This document shows positions 25,771 to 35,299 of a stretch of 64,000 nucleotides of DNA, one piece after another. The DNA is from SIG205 sp045545595. GTDB lineage: Bacteria; Bacillota_I; Bacilli_A; RF39; UBA660. The position numbers were made by a program, and so were the translations under genes. The notes below the pieces were generated by a model. It was not told the origin of the DNA, did no database searches, and saw only the letters and a program-made list of their open reading frames with translations. The DNA is taken from assembly GCA_045545595.1 (NCBI GenBank), contig JAZQBG010000004.1:23139-87138 (forward strand), in the 5' to 3' direction. Position 1 is the stretch's first letter, and every line of letters starts with the position of its first letter.

Positions 25771-27492
25771 ATGAGTAAAAGAAACGGAAAAAAAATAAAA
25801 AAGAAAAATATTATTTTGTTTTTAATAATCATTGTAATGATAACGGGGTTATTCATCTACTTTAGTTCTTCAAATGTTACATTTAAAAATAGTGATAAAA
25901 AGACTTATTATCTAAAAGGAAATACTACTGAAATTCCGATATATAATGAAAAGTTTGAACTCAAAGAAAATTTAAAAAGAGGTGTACTAGTAACACTAAA
26001 TAGTGATGAAGAAATCACTTCTGAAGATGGTAATATATATAATAAAATAAGTTATAATGATAAAACTTATTACGTATTAAAAGATAATCTAACTACTAAT
26101 AAAGATAAACTTGCAACTGAAGAAGTTATGTATGTTAGAACATCTACAACGCTTTATTCTGATATCGAGAAAGGTACTATTGCTGGATTAGTAAATAAAG
26201 GTGATGAACTTTCTATAGTTGGTTATGACAAATTAGAACAAGGTAGTGTTAATGCATATAAAGTTAAAATAGGAGAACAAACAGGCTATGTATATGGAAA
26301 ATACTTAGTTGCTGATAAAGAGTCCTCACTTGCTTATTATGAGCCTGATAAATATCATAATGTTCACGCATTAAGTGGACATACATTAGGAGCAGGTAGT
26401 GCAGAAAATTTAGATTATTATCCAGTGGACAAACCTTCGTTTGAAAATAACAAAATGCCTGATGTAGTGTATGCTTTATATTTAAATGGTGGAAAAAATG
26501 TAATAAGTAATGTTGATAGTTATATAGAGTTCGCTAAAACAACTAATATAAATGCATTTGTTGTTGACATTAAAGATAACGAATCACCGGCTTATGATTC
26601 TGAAGTTATGAAAACTATGTCACCAACAAACTATAGTAAAGCTGCTAATTCTAAAGAAGATTATAAAGTAGCTATTCAAAAACTTAAAGATGCAGGATTC
26701 TATGTAATAGGGAGAATAACAGTATTCAAAGACAAATATTATGCAGAAGATCATCCGGAAGATGCGATAATGGATACTAGAACTGGACAAGCTTTCTTAC
26801 ATTCTAGTACTTATTGGCCAAGTCCATATCGAAGAAATGTATGGATGTTTAATGTAGAACTTGCTAAAGAAGCAGTAACTGAAATGGGATTTAATGAAAT
26901 ACAATTTGACTATGTTAGGTTTCCTGATAGAGTTTTACAATATGAACGTGATGGATTAATGGATTTTAGAAACGAATACAATGAAGAAAAAGCTCAAGCT
27001 ATACAAAGATTTTTAATGTATGCTTGTGATGAACTTCACCAATTAGGAGTATACGTTTCTGCTGATGTATTTGGTGAATCAGCGCATAAATATGTAACAG
27101 CTTATGGTCAATATTGGAGTGCGATATCTAATGTAGTAGATGTAATAAGTGCGATGCCATATCCTGACCACTTTAGTAAATATGAATATAATTTTAAAGA
27201 ACCAGTCTGGACTAAACCATATGAAATATTAAACTTTTGGGCAAACACATATGTAAATCCAAGGCAACAGGGAGCTCCAACTCCTGCAGTTGTAAGAACA
27301 TGGATACAAACTTATGATGTTCCAAATTATAAACATTCTGGTGGATATAAATATGGTGCAGATCAAGTAGAAGCTCAAATAAGAGGATTGTTTGACGCAG
27401 GACTAACTGGTGGATACATGACATGGAATGCGGCAAGTGATTTAGATAAATATAAATCACAAGTAACAGCATATCAAAAGGAGTATAAATAA
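25771..27492 (+). CDS. DUF4015 glycosidase-like surface protein with SH3-like region
   Basis: 573 residues. Signal anchor (about 10-30), an SH3-like segment (about 35-195), then a TIM-barrel domain of the DUF4015 putative glycosyl hydrolase family (AFVVDIKDNESP, FYVIGRITVF, EIQFDYVRFPD, DVFGESAHKY). Probably acts on cell-wall or other surface glycans; substrate unknown. ATG 25771 follows GGGTGAT. It overlaps the next gene by one base, forming a small operon. Confidence 0.72.
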   Translation: MSKRNGKKIKKKNIILFLIIIVMITGLFIYFSSSNVTFKNSDKKTYYLKGNTTEIPIYNEKFELKENLKRGVLVTLNSDEEITSEDGNIYNKISYNDKTYYVLKDNLTTNKDKLATEEVMYVRTSTTLYSDIEKGTIAGLVNKGDELSIVGYDKLEQGSVNAYKVKIGEQTGYVYGKYLVADKESSLAYYEPDKYHNVHALSGHTLGAGSAENLDYYPVDKPSFENNKMPDVVYALYLNGGKNVISNVDSYIEFAKTTNINAFVVDIKDNESPAYDSEVMKTMSPTNYSKAANSKEDYKVAIQKLKDAGFYVIGRITVFKDKYYAEDHPEDAIMDTRTGQAFLHSSTYWPSPYRRNVWMFNVELAKEAVTEMGFNEIQFDYVRFPDRVLQYERDGLMDFRNEYNEEKAQAIQRFLMYACDELHQLGVYVSADVFGESAHKYVTAYGQYWSAISNVVDVISAMPYPDHFSKYEYNFKEPVWTKPYEILNFWANTYVNPRQQGAPTPAVVRTWIQTYDVPNYKHSGGYKYGADQVEAQIRGLFDAGLTGGYMTWNAASDLDKYKSQVTAYQKEYK

Positions 27493-27764
27493 TGATAAAT
27501 ATAAATGATAAAAAATATGAATTAATTAAAAATGAAAAAGAAGCTTGGAATCAAGAAGAATTCGAAAATTTATTTACTGATTACTTTTATGAATTTGATT
27601 ATATAGTAGGAGATATTGCTTACTCTAAATTGAGACTTAAAGGTTTTTATGATTCAAAAAATTCGAAAGTAAAGGATTTTAACAATATTGACAATTTGGA
27701 TGAATATTTAAAAAATTATTGTGCTTCCGGATGTAAATATTTTGTGATAAAACGTGTAAAATGA
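27492..27764 (+). CDS. yutD: YutD-like protein (DUF1027)
   Basis: 90 residues with the YDYIVGDIAYSKLRLKGFYD core that defines YutD, followed by the ASGCKYFVIKR end. Function unknown; conserved in Bacilli near yunB and yutH. Its ATG lies in the stop of the previous gene. Ends with TGA, directly followed by a terminator. Confidence 0.78.
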   Translation: MININDKKYELIKNEKEAWNQEEFENLFTDYFYEFDYIVGDIAYSKLRLKGFYDSKNSKVKDFNNIDNLDEYLKNYCASGCKYFVIKRVK

Positions 27765-27776
27765 CAATTATTGAGA

Positions 27777-27805
27777 AAAAATATCATTTTTTTGATATTT
27801 TTTTT
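27777..27805 (+). terminator. Intrinsic terminator after yutD
   Basis: AAAAATATCA and TGATATTTTT arms around a T6 loop, followed by T residues. Confidence 0.75.
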
Positions 27806-27879
27806 AATTTTACTATTGGAATTATTATTTAGATGTGTTAAAATCTAAATAGAATAATTAAAGGGTAAGGTGATATCAT

Positions 27880-29136
27880 ATGGATAACAATTTGACAATA
27901 CGTATTATTACTGAAGAAGCTAAGGAAATAGAAGCTAGTGTCATTAGTTTATTCGAAATATTAGAAAATCAAAAAAAATATGCAATATATACATTTAATG
28001 AGGAAGATGCTCAAGGTTTAGTAAAGATTTATGCTTCAAGAATTATGGAAGTTGACGGTTTATATACATTCACTTCAATTTCAGATTCAGAAGAATGGGG
28101 ACGTATTAAAGCCATTATGAAATCAATGGCTAAAGCTGATAGTGACGGTACTGATAATGGAACTGTTAAATTAATATCTGCTAAACAAGTTAAAGCTCAA
28201 ATGAACGAACCAATTTCTGTAAATCTTTCTGAAACTAAAGCTGCTAAAATAGGACCTAATTATAAAACAGGTATTACTAACAGTTATTTAAATAACGTTA
28301 AAGAAGAAGTAGCACCAGCTATTGAAGAACCTGTTGTTGTAGTTCCTGAACCAGCAATAGAAATTCCTCAACCTGTTGTAGAACCAGTAGTAGCTCCAAC
28401 TATTGAATTACCAAAAGTTGAAGAAGAGGTACCTGCTCCAATTAGTATTGAACCTGTTGCAATAGAAACTCCAGAAGTAGAAGAACCTAAAGTAGAAATG
28501 CCAGAAATTGAAATTCCTACTTTTGTACCAGAAATACCTTCATTTGAACCAACTCCAGTTGCTGATGCTGAGTTAGATTCAATTGATATGCCAAAAGTTG
28601 AAGAAGAAGTTAGTGTTCCTGAAGTTGAAGTGAAAGAAGAATTTAAACCAAGTTTTGATTTTGAAGTTCCAACATTCGATGAAGAAGAAAAAGAAGAACC
28701 AGAATATGAAGTTCCACAAATTAAAGAAAGACCAAGTGTAGACTCAGTATTAAACAAAGCTTCTTACTATCAAAATATTCCTGAAGAAAAAGAAGAAAAG
28801 CGTGATGAATCTAATGAAAATATTATTCAATCAATTGGTTTAGAATTTATGAAAAAAGTAAGTGAACTTGCTGAATATGAAAAAGAATTAAATAAAAGAA
28901 ATCGCGAATTAGAAGCTAAAGAAAGACTAATTGTAAAATTAGAAAAAGAATTGGCTGAAAAGGATGAAAAACAAAAAGCAGCTATGATGTCAAATAAAGA
29001 TAGAGAAAAGGAACTTAGAAAAGTTGAAAAAGAACTTGCTGATAAAGATAATGATTTAAACAGAAGAATTATGGAATTCAACAAGAAAATTTCAATGTTC
29101 CAACAAACATTCGAAACAATTTCAAAAGTAGACTAA
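27880..29136 (+). CDS. DUF1292-like protein with Pro/Glu/Val tract and coiled coil
   Basis: 418 residues. The first 85 resemble DUF1292 (ILENQKKYAIYTFNEED, DSEEWGRIKAIM). Residues about 145-290 are a low-complexity Pro/Glu/Val tract. Residues about 310-415 form a charged coiled coil. No membrane segment. Possibly a cytoplasmic scaffold; function unknown. AAGGTGAT precedes ATG 27880. The stop codon lies in the loop of the terminator. Confidence 0.6.
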   Translation: MDNNLTIRIITEEAKEIEASVISLFEILENQKKYAIYTFNEEDAQGLVKIYASRIMEVDGLYTFTSISDSEEWGRIKAIMKSMAKADSDGTDNGTVKLISAKQVKAQMNEPISVNLSETKAAKIGPNYKTGITNSYLNNVKEEVAPAIEEPVVVVPEPAIEIPQPVVEPVVAPTIELPKVEEEVPAPISIEPVAIETPEVEEPKVEMPEIEIPTFVPEIPSFEPTPVADAELDSIDMPKVEEEVSVPEVEVKEEFKPSFDFEVPTFDEEEKEEPEYEVPQIKERPSVDSVLNKASYYQNIPEEKEEKRDESNENIIQSIGLEFMKKVSELAEYEKELNKRNRELEAKERLIVKLEKELAEKDEKQKAAMMSNKDREKELRKVEKELADKDNDLNRRIMEFNKKISMFQQTFETISKVD

Positions 29137-29151
29137 TGTCTACTTTTTTTT
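29124..29151 (+). terminator. Intrinsic terminator overlapping the DUF1292-like gene's stop
   Basis: Arms AAAAGTAGAC and GTCTACTTTT, loop TAAT containing the stop codon, then a T-run. Confidence 0.8.
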
Positions 29152-29201
29152 CATGTAATATATTTTTTTTAAACTCATATATTAAACTAGAGGTGGGTTT
29201 A

Positions 29202-30128
29202 GTGAAAAATGCAATTCAATACTATTACAATTTAAACCCTATTAATCTGCATCAAAAAGATGATGTTTATTATTTTAAAATCGATAATGATAGATTTTTT
29301 CTTTTTCCCCTTTTAAGAAATGATAATGAATTAAATTCTATTTATCAAATAGATCTAGAACTATTAAATAGGCGAGTTCCAACACATCAAATCATTTTAA
29401 ATAAACAAAAAAATATCGTAACTATAGTAAATGATATTCCATATGTTTTGCTTAAATCCTTTGTTAAAAAAAATGATTCAATAGATATAGATGATATTAT
29501 TACCTTAGCAAATAAAACTGAGATTAAAAAACAAGATTTATTTTTAGATAAATCCAATTGGGTTACATTATGGGAAAATAAAAATGACTATTTAGAATAT
29601 CAAGTAAGTCAATTTGGCATTAAATATCCTGTTATTTGTGAAACTTTTAGTTATTATATAGGTTTGGCAGAAAATGCTATTTTATATGTTAAAAATACTA
29701 CTATTGAATCAAAGCCAGAATTTTCTGATTCTTTAGTTATATCACATAGAAGAATAAATAATTATACAACACTATTTGATTTATATAATCCTCTTGAATT
29801 TATAATTGACTATAAGGTTCGTGACATATCTGAATATATAAAATTTAAGTTTTTTTATAATAAAGAAAACTTATGGGAAGAAATAAATAATTATTTTTCT
29901 AGTAATAAATTATCTATATTTGGCGCAAGAATGTTATTTGCAAGACTACTATATCCAACATATTATTTTGATTTATATGACCAAATATTAGAAGGTGAAC
30001 GCGATGAAAAAGATTTACATCATATAATAAAAAAACAGGAAGAATATGAAGAATTTCTTAGTGATATATATAATTACTTATCACTAAAATATCCTCTACC
30101 TCCTGTGGAGTGGTTACTTAAAAGATGA
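29202..30128 (+). CDS. YutH/CotS-like spore coat kinase-fold protein
   Basis: 308 residues without membrane segments. The layout (weak N-lobe, SHRRINNYTTLFDL in the place of a degenerate catalytic loop, C-terminal LKYPLPPVEWLLK) resembles YutH/CotS, kinase-like proteins of the spore coat. Clear kinase residues are not visible, so it may be inactive. GTG 29202 follows GAGGTGGG; the longer frame from 29136 would start inside the terminator. Position beside yutD and a NifU-like gene agrees with yutH of Bacillus. Confidence 0.6.
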   Translation: MKNAIQYYYNLNPINLHQKDDVYYFKIDNDRFFLFPLLRNDNELNSIYQIDLELLNRRVPTHQIILNKQKNIVTIVNDIPYVLLKSFVKKNDSIDIDDIITLANKTEIKKQDLFLDKSNWVTLWENKNDYLEYQVSQFGIKYPVICETFSYYIGLAENAILYVKNTTIESKPEFSDSLVISHRRINNYTTLFDLYNPLEFIIDYKVRDISEYIKFKFFYNKENLWEEINNYFSSNKLSIFGARMLFARLLYPTYYFDLYDQILEGERDEKDLHHIIKKQEEYEEFLSDIYNYLSLKYPLPPVEWLLKR

Positions 30129-30147
30129 TAATTTATCATCTTTTAAG
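30117..30147. terminator. Bidirectional terminator between yutH-like and nifU-like genes
   Basis: Perfect 15-base arms (left CTTAAAAGATGATAA) around one T. It covers the ends of both convergent genes. Confidence 0.8.
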
Positions 30148-30364
30148 CTAATTCTACTTTTTTTACTTCTGGAATTTCACTCATTAAAGCCATTTCAATT
30201 CCTTCTAATGTTTGGTCTAACATATAACAGTGCATACATACACCACTTACATTAACATACACAATACCATCTTCAAATTTAACAAATTCTATGTTTCCAC
30301 CATCATTTTGAAGTATTGGTTTTATTTTTTCAATAACTTCTTTTATTTTTTCCTCTGTTTTCAT
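30143..30364 (-). CDS. NifU-like (Nfu) iron-sulfur scaffold protein
   Basis: 73 residues. Nfu domain with LQNDGGNIEFV and the cluster-binding CMHC pair (GVCMHCYMLDQTLEGIE). Nfu proteins carry iron-sulfur clusters to target enzymes. Start placed at the inner ATG because GGTGAT lies just before it; a start 15 bases upstream is possible. Matches yutI of Bacillus, which lies near yutH and yutD. Confidence 0.85.
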   Translation of the reverse strand: MKTEEKIKEVIEKIKPILQNDGGNIEFVKFEDGIVYVNVSGVCMHCYMLDQTLEGIEMALMSEIPEVKKVELA

Positions 30365-30487
30365 TTTATCACCATCCACTGTTATTATAACCGATTTATT
30401 ACTTTAAATAAATAAAATTCAACAAATTACTTGCTAAAATTACAATTAAATGATAAAATAATGTACGTAATATTTAATTTATTACAT

Positions 30488-30564
30488 GGCGGTATTGGTG
30501 AAGGGGTTAACACGCTGGTTTGTGGCACCAGTATGCAAGGGTTCGAGTCCCTTATACCGCCCCA
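30488..30564 (+). tRNA. tRNA-His (GTG)
   Basis: Cloverleaf with anticodon loop TTGTGGC, T-arm GGGTTCGAGTCCC and encoded CCA. The extra G at the 5' end pairs with C73, the identity mark of tRNA-His. Confidence 0.95.
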
Positions 30565-30602
30565 TATTGAAATTTACGCACACCTTTGTGTGTTAAATAA
30601 GT

Positions 30603-30637
30603 AAAAGTTCGTAATACTTGGTATTATGGACTTTTTT
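30603..30637 (+). terminator. Intrinsic terminator after tRNA-His
   Basis: Fifteen-base stem (with two wobble pairs) from AAAAGTTCGTAATAC to GTATTATGGACTTTT, then a T-run. Confidence 0.75.
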
Positions 30638-30663
30638 CTTTGCAAAGGTGGTGAATTTATAAA

Positions 30664-30954
30664 ATGAACGTGTCCATAGAAACTTTAGAATTTCCTTTGT
30701 GTATAAAAAATAAAATATTAAGGATTAAAGATATTACTAAACTTAACATAGAATATATATCAGGTAAAAACATAATATTTAAAAACACTAATTTAGGGTT
30801 ATTTGAGCCACATAAAGTTATTATTAGTAATAATTATAATGGCATAGTAATACTCTGTTATAATGAGGATACAATGCTTTATAGAGATGATTTAAATATT
30901 ATTACAATAAATGAGTTGACTGACATAATTAAGGTATTATTAGAAAAAAATTAA
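30664..30954 (+). CDS. Hypothetical 96-residue protein
   Basis: Unrecognised. Mixed strands and helices, no membrane segment; C-terminus amphipathic. An AAAGGTGGTG stretch lies about 11 bases before the ATG. It lies between tRNA-His and the recombinase leader and may be the first gene of the accessory island. Confidence 0.5.
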   Translation: MNVSIETLEFPLCIKNKILRIKDITKLNIEYISGKNIIFKNTNLGLFEPHKVIISNNYNGIVILCYNEDTMLYRDDLNIITINELTDIIKVLLEKN

Positions 30955-31117
30955 AAAATTTTTAAAATTTATTTTCCCCTTTATTTATAAGGGTTTAACG
31001 ACTATTTTGATATATTTTTTTCAAAAAGTGGCCATTGCGTGTCCTAAAAAAATGTGGTATTATGATAATATACGACAATTGTAGATAGTTGTATATTTAT
31101 GTAGTTTAGTAGTTCTA

Positions 31118-31146
31118 ACACAAGGGAAATTCTCTTGTGTTTTTTT
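31118..31146 (+). terminator. Leader terminator before the recombinase gene
   Basis: Arms ACACAAG and CTTGTGT followed by seven T. It lies between a promoter-like TATTATGATAATAT (about 31057) and ATG 31181, so a short leader RNA would end before the gene. An upstream stem (ATACGAC / GTTGTAT) may be an alternative fold. Confidence 0.65.
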
Positions 31147-31180
31147 GTCGTTAAAAATTATAGAAAAGGAGAGAAAAAAT

Positions 31181-32917
31181 ATGGATGACAAAAAATTTGT
31201 AGTAGGACTTTACCCAAGAGTTTCAACGGAGGATCAGTCTAGATTTGGTCACAGTTTAGATGAACAAAAAGATAGAATGTATAAATTATGTGACTATAAG
31301 GGATATGAAGTATATAAGGTGTATGAGGATGCAGGAATAAGCGCTAAGGATATGAATCGACCTGCATTTCAAGAAATGATTCAAGATATTAAAGACGGAA
31401 AAATAAACAAGATAGTTGTTCATAAGTTAGATAGACTTACTCGTTCTATCAAAGATTTAGAAGAAATATGTACATTTTTAGAAGAAAATAATTGTAGTTT
31501 AGAAAGTATTAGTGAAGATATTAATACATCAACTGCTAATGGTAAGTTTTTCATTAGAATGCTTACTATTCTTGCTCAATTAGAAATAGAAAGAACAAGT
31601 GAAAGAACTAAATTTGGAATGGTTGGAGCTGTTAAGAAAGGACATTTTGTAGGAAGAGCTCCTATTGGATATGATAAAGTTGATAAGAAGTTAGTTATTA
31701 ATGATATTGAAAGTGAAGTTATTAGAAGAATATTTGATTGTTATATTAAAGGAATGGCTGCTAATGCTATTACTAAATTATTAAACGAAGAAAAAGTATT
31801 AAATAGAAAATGGATTCCTACTTTAGTAGATAGAATTTTATCCAATGAAATTTATATTGGTAATTATGTTCATAGAAAAACAATTAAAGGAGAAGAATCA
31901 CAAAAATTTATCGGTGTAGCACCAGCAATTATAGAAGAAGGAATTTTTAATATTGCTCAAATACAAAAACAAAAGAACTTAAAAAACTATAAAAGAAAGC
32001 AAACTTATATTTTTATGCAATGTATAAAATGTCCTAAATGTGAAACTATCATGGGTGGTTGTTCTAGTAAAAGTCATACCGGAGAAAAACATTGTTATTA
32101 TCAATGTGCTAATTGTAAAACAAGAGTAAGTGAAAAGAAAATAGAAAAACAAATGATTAACTTTTTAGATGATATGTTAGATTTCTTTTTATTAGTAGAT
32201 AATACTTACAAACCTTATTTGTATCAAGAAACAGAAAGTGAATTGAAGAAATGCAATAAAATAATTAATGAATTAACTCAAAAAGAGAAAAGAATAAAAA
32301 AAGCATTTGTAGATGGAATTGTTGAAGAAATAGAATTAAAAGATGAATTAGATTTTATTAAAAATCAATGAAAAATAACAGAAGAAAAAATAAAAGATTT
32401 AACCATAAAAGAAACAACAGAAGATCATAAAAGTGATATGAGAATTATTTATAACTTAAGACAATTAGAACAAATCAAAAAGAAATCTTATTATGTTAGA
32501 AAAAATCGTTTATGGGATATATTACCTAAAGAACAAAAGCAAGAAATAGTATTTAAATACATTGATAATGTAAGTATTGAAATAGATAAAAAGAAAAATG
32601 TTTCAATTAAAAAGATAAATATAAATAAGAAAGAAATAGAAAATATAGGATATATGTTTAGAGAAAATTGTTTTGATATTTTAATTAATTGTAATGATAA
32701 AAATATAATATTATCTAATTATCAAACAAATGAAGATATGGAAAAATATATAAAATCATTAAGTGAATTTTATAAAATAAATCAAAGTAATTTAAATATT
32801 AAATCACTTAATCTAGAAGAAATAAGTAAAGATAATAATTTATTACAGATAATTCCTAATAAAAAAGATAATAGATTTGATAAAGAAACTCTAACATTGT
32901 TATCAATTAATGCTTAA
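31181..32917 (+). pseudogene. Large serine recombinase (in-frame TGA)
   Basis: N-terminal resolvase domain with catalytic Ser in YPRVSTEDQ and LDRLTRS; recombinase domain (GRAPIGYDK); zinc ribbon (CPKC...CANC) and coiled coil. The frame stops at TGA 32369-32371 within the coiled coil and continues in frame to 32917. TGA ends other genes here, so this is a nonsense mutation rather than recoding, unless the truncated 396-residue protein remains active. It would have driven integration of the local element. GGAGAG precedes the ATG. Confidence 0.85.
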
Positions 32918-32978
32918 AATATGATAAAATTATATTGTTGAATCGTTTGTTATGTAAATTGAGAAAGGAGCAAATTTT

Positions 32979-33989
32979 ATGTTGGAAAAAAGCAATACTC
33001 AAATGATTAAAGAAATTAAAGATGTAATTATTAGTAGTAGAAATAAAATAGCTTATGAAGTAAATAATACAATGCTATTAGCATACTGGAATGTTGGTAG
33101 AATTATTGTTGAAAATGAACAAAATGGAAATATAAAAGCTGAATATGGTAAACAAGTTTTAAAAGAACTTTCAAAAGAATTAAAAAAGGTTTTAGGTTCA
33201 GGTTTTTCAGTATCAAATCTTCAATATATGCGTAGATTTTATATTAAATATCCAAAACAACAGACACTGTCTGTTAAATTGAGTTGGTCTCATTATTGTG
33301 AGTTATTAAGTATTGAAAATGATGATGAAAGATGTTTTTATGAAAAAGAATGTGTTAATTCAAATTGGAGTGTTAGAGAATTAAAAAGACAATTAGAAAC
33401 ATCATTATTTGAAAGATTATTGTTATCAGAAGGAAAAGATAATAAGAAAAAAGTTTATGAACTAGCAAAAGTTGGACAATCTTTAACTACTCCAAAAGAT
33501 ATTCTTAAAGAACCTTATGTTTTTGAATTCTTAGGTATTCCAGAAAATAAACCAATACTTGAAAAAGATTTAGAAAGAAAATTAGTTAAACACATGAGAG
33601 AATTTTTGCTTGAATTAGGTAAAGGATTTATGTTTGTTGGAACACAACAAAGAATAACATTAGGTAATATTCATTATTATGTTGATATGGTTTTTTATAA
33701 TAAAATTTTAAAATGTTATGTATTAATTGATTTAAAAATAGGACAAATGAAACCAGAATATGCTGGTCAAATGAATATGTATTTGAACTATTTTACAGAA
33801 GAAATTAATGATGAATCAGATAATAAACCTATTGGAATTATCCTATGTAAAAGTAGAAAAGAAATTGCAATGGAATATGCTTTAGGTGGATTATCTAATA
33901 ATGTATTTGCATCAACTTATACTTATTATATACCTAAGAAAGATGTATTAATTAGTGAAGTTGAAAGGATTTTGAAAGAAGAAAATTAA
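32979..33989 (+). CDS. YhcG/DUF1016 PDDEXK nuclease, copy 5 (intact)
   Basis: 336 residues with FSVSNLQYMRRFY and LSWSHYCELL in the N-terminal part, and YYVDMVFYNKIL then VLIDLKIG in the nuclease core (here Asp replaces Glu of ExK). Located after the recombinase, outside the cassette array and without its spacer. AAAGGAG precedes the ATG. An inverted repeat at 33259-33275 sits before LSWSHY. Confidence 0.83.
   Translation: MLEKSNTQMIKEIKDVIISSRNKIAYEVNNTMLLAYWNVGRIIVENEQNGNIKAEYGKQVLKELSKELKKVLGSGFSVSNLQYMRRFYIKYPKQQTLSVKLSWSHYCELLSIENDDERCFYEKECVNSNWSVRELKRQLETSLFERLLLSEGKDNKKKVYELAKVGQSLTTPKDILKEPYVFEFLGIPENKPILEKDLERKLVKHMREFLLELGKGFMFVGTQQRITLGNIHYYVDMVFYNKILKCYVLIDLKIGQMKPEYAGQMNMYLNYFTEEINDESDNKPIGIILCKSRKEIAMEYALGGLSNNVFASTYTYYIPKKDVLISEVERILKEEN
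33259..33275 (+). repeat. In-gene inverted repeat in YhcG copy 5
   Basis: AACAGACA, C, TGTCTGTT: perfect eight-base arms. Centred 288 bases after the start, just before the LSWSHY codons. Confidence 0.82.
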
Positions 33990-34018
33990 TCAAAATAAAT
34001 TTATAGAACGGAGAATTT

Positions 34019-34561
34019 ATGACTAATAAATTAGAATTTAAAAAAGTTGTAGAAAATAAAAACTTAGTAGCAATATCTACTTATAATTGTATTAAAAATA
34101 TATTTTCTGAAGAAGATATGAATGAAATTTTAGTAGCTGAAATAAATCCAGAATATATGGATGGTATTAAACTATGTAAGCATTATGATATTGATATTAA
34201 GACAGGAGCAAATTGTTTAATATGTGAATGTAAAAGAGGAGAAAATAAAAGTTATGCAGCTTTATTAGTGCCTACTGGATATAAATACAATATGTCATCA
34301 ACGGTAAGGAAATATACTAATTCCAGAATGGTATCTGTAGCACCCTTAGATTATGTACTTGAAAAAACAAAAATGGAATATGGTAGTATAAATCCAATTG
34401 GATTACCAGAAGACTGGAAACTATTTATTGATCCAAAAGTATTAGAAGTAGAAAGAATTATTTGTGGAAGTGGTTTACAAAATTCAAAACTATCTCTGCC
34501 AAGTAAATTCTTATTAAAACTAAACAATGCTGAAATTTTAGAAAATTTAGCTAAGGAATAA
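34019..34561 (+). CDS. YbaK/ProX-type aminoacyl-tRNA deacylase-like protein
   Basis: 180 residues. The C-terminal two thirds match the YbaK/EbsC fold (AALLVPTGYKYN, SINPIGLPEDWKLFID, IICGSGLQNSKLSLP). These proteins remove wrongly attached amino acids from tRNA; the substrate here is unknown. CGGAG precedes the ATG. Lies between a nuclease and an acetyltransferase in accessory DNA. Confidence 0.7.
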   Translation: MTNKLEFKKVVENKNLVAISTYNCIKNIFSEEDMNEILVAEINPEYMDGIKLCKHYDIDIKTGANCLICECKRGENKSYAALLVPTGYKYNMSSTVRKYTNSRMVSVAPLDYVLEKTKMEYGSINPIGLPEDWKLFIDPKVLEVERIICGSGLQNSKLSLPSKFLLKLNNAEILENLAKE

Positions 34562-34585
34562 TTATATTGTAAAGGAAGTGTTATT

Positions 34586-35035
34586 ATGTGCAATCTAGTA
34601 ATTGAAAAATTAAAAAAAGAAGATTTAAAAGAAGCAATTTTTATTTATGATAGTAATCATAATCTAACTACTAATTATAATAAACTTGTAAAAGAATATG
34701 ATAAAATTTATAATAATCCTGACTATTACAATATTGTTGCTAAATTAGATAATAAAATTGTTGGACTGGCTACAGTGGTTGTTAATCACGATATAGTTGA
34801 AGAATTAAAGCCTTTTTTAACTGTATGGAATTTTGGCGTTCATAAAGATTATAGACGAAAGAAAATTGGTACATCAATGTTAAATCATATATATGAATAT
34901 GCAAAAAAATTAGATTGCGAATTTATTTCGTTAATCGCAGAAACTGATAATATTGTTGGTCAGCAATTCTATGAAAGTTTAGGATATATTAAAGAAATTG
35001 GATTTATTAAATTAATAAATAAGGAAAAATGGTAA
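34586..35035 (+). CDS. GNAT acetyltransferase
   Basis: 149 residues with the acetyl-CoA binding stretch VHKDYRRKKIGTSML and the QQFYESLGY end of the GNAT fold. Substrate unknown. GGAAGTG precedes the ATG. A terminator follows. Confidence 0.85.
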   Translation: MCNLVIEKLKKEDLKEAIFIYDSNHNLTTNYNKLVKEYDKIYNNPDYYNIVAKLDNKIVGLATVVVNHDIVEELKPFLTVWNFGVHKDYRRKKIGTSMLNHIYEYAKKLDCEFISLIAETDNIVGQQFYESLGYIKEIGFIKLINKEKW

Positions 35036-35047
35036 AAAACAATTTTT

Positions 35048-35070
35048 GAACGAGAAATCGTTCTTTTTTT
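35048..35070 (+). terminator. Intrinsic terminator after the GNAT gene
   Basis: GAACGA, GAAA, TCGTTC then seven T. Confidence 0.85.
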
Positions 35071-35100
35071 GTGCCTAAATTTAGAAAGGAGGTGAATTTT

Positions 35101-35298
35101 ATTAATTATTTCTTTGAAGTAGTTGTGCCACAATTGTTAGAGTATTTTAAAGAAAATGCAAAGGATATACCTTATTATTTGCTTTCTGAAGTATTAATTA
35201 ATAATAAGAACTATGAAAAAGAAGTGAAAGAAATGATTGAAAAATCTAATGAAGTTAGTAAAAAATATATAGAAAAAAATAAAACTGTCCGAGACTAA
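35101..35298 (+). CDS. Small protein with probable ATT start
   Basis: 65 residues, unrecognised, acidic/basic helical. The only strong ribosome site is AAAGGAGGTG at 35085-35094 and the in-frame codon at the right distance is ATT 35101. The GTG at 35071 directly follows the terminator T-run and has no ribosome site. A non-canonical start would imply weak, controlled translation. Confidence 0.45.
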   Translation: MNYFFEVVVPQLLEYFKENAKDIPYYLLSEVLINNKNYEKEVKEMIEKSNEVSKKYIEKNKTVRD

Positions 35299-35299
35299 T

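Noticed and set aside
28360..28760. Repetitive DNA within the DUF1292-like gene and a long antisense frame
   Set aside because: This is low-complexity coding sequence (Pro/Glu/Val); the antisense frame has no start signals and is a shadow.
32369..32371. TGA inside the recombinase as evidence for a changed genetic code
   Set aside because: TGA ends the YhcG copy 2, yutD and yutH-like genes at sensible lengths, and TAA and TAG also interrupt accessory genes; nonsense mutation is simpler.
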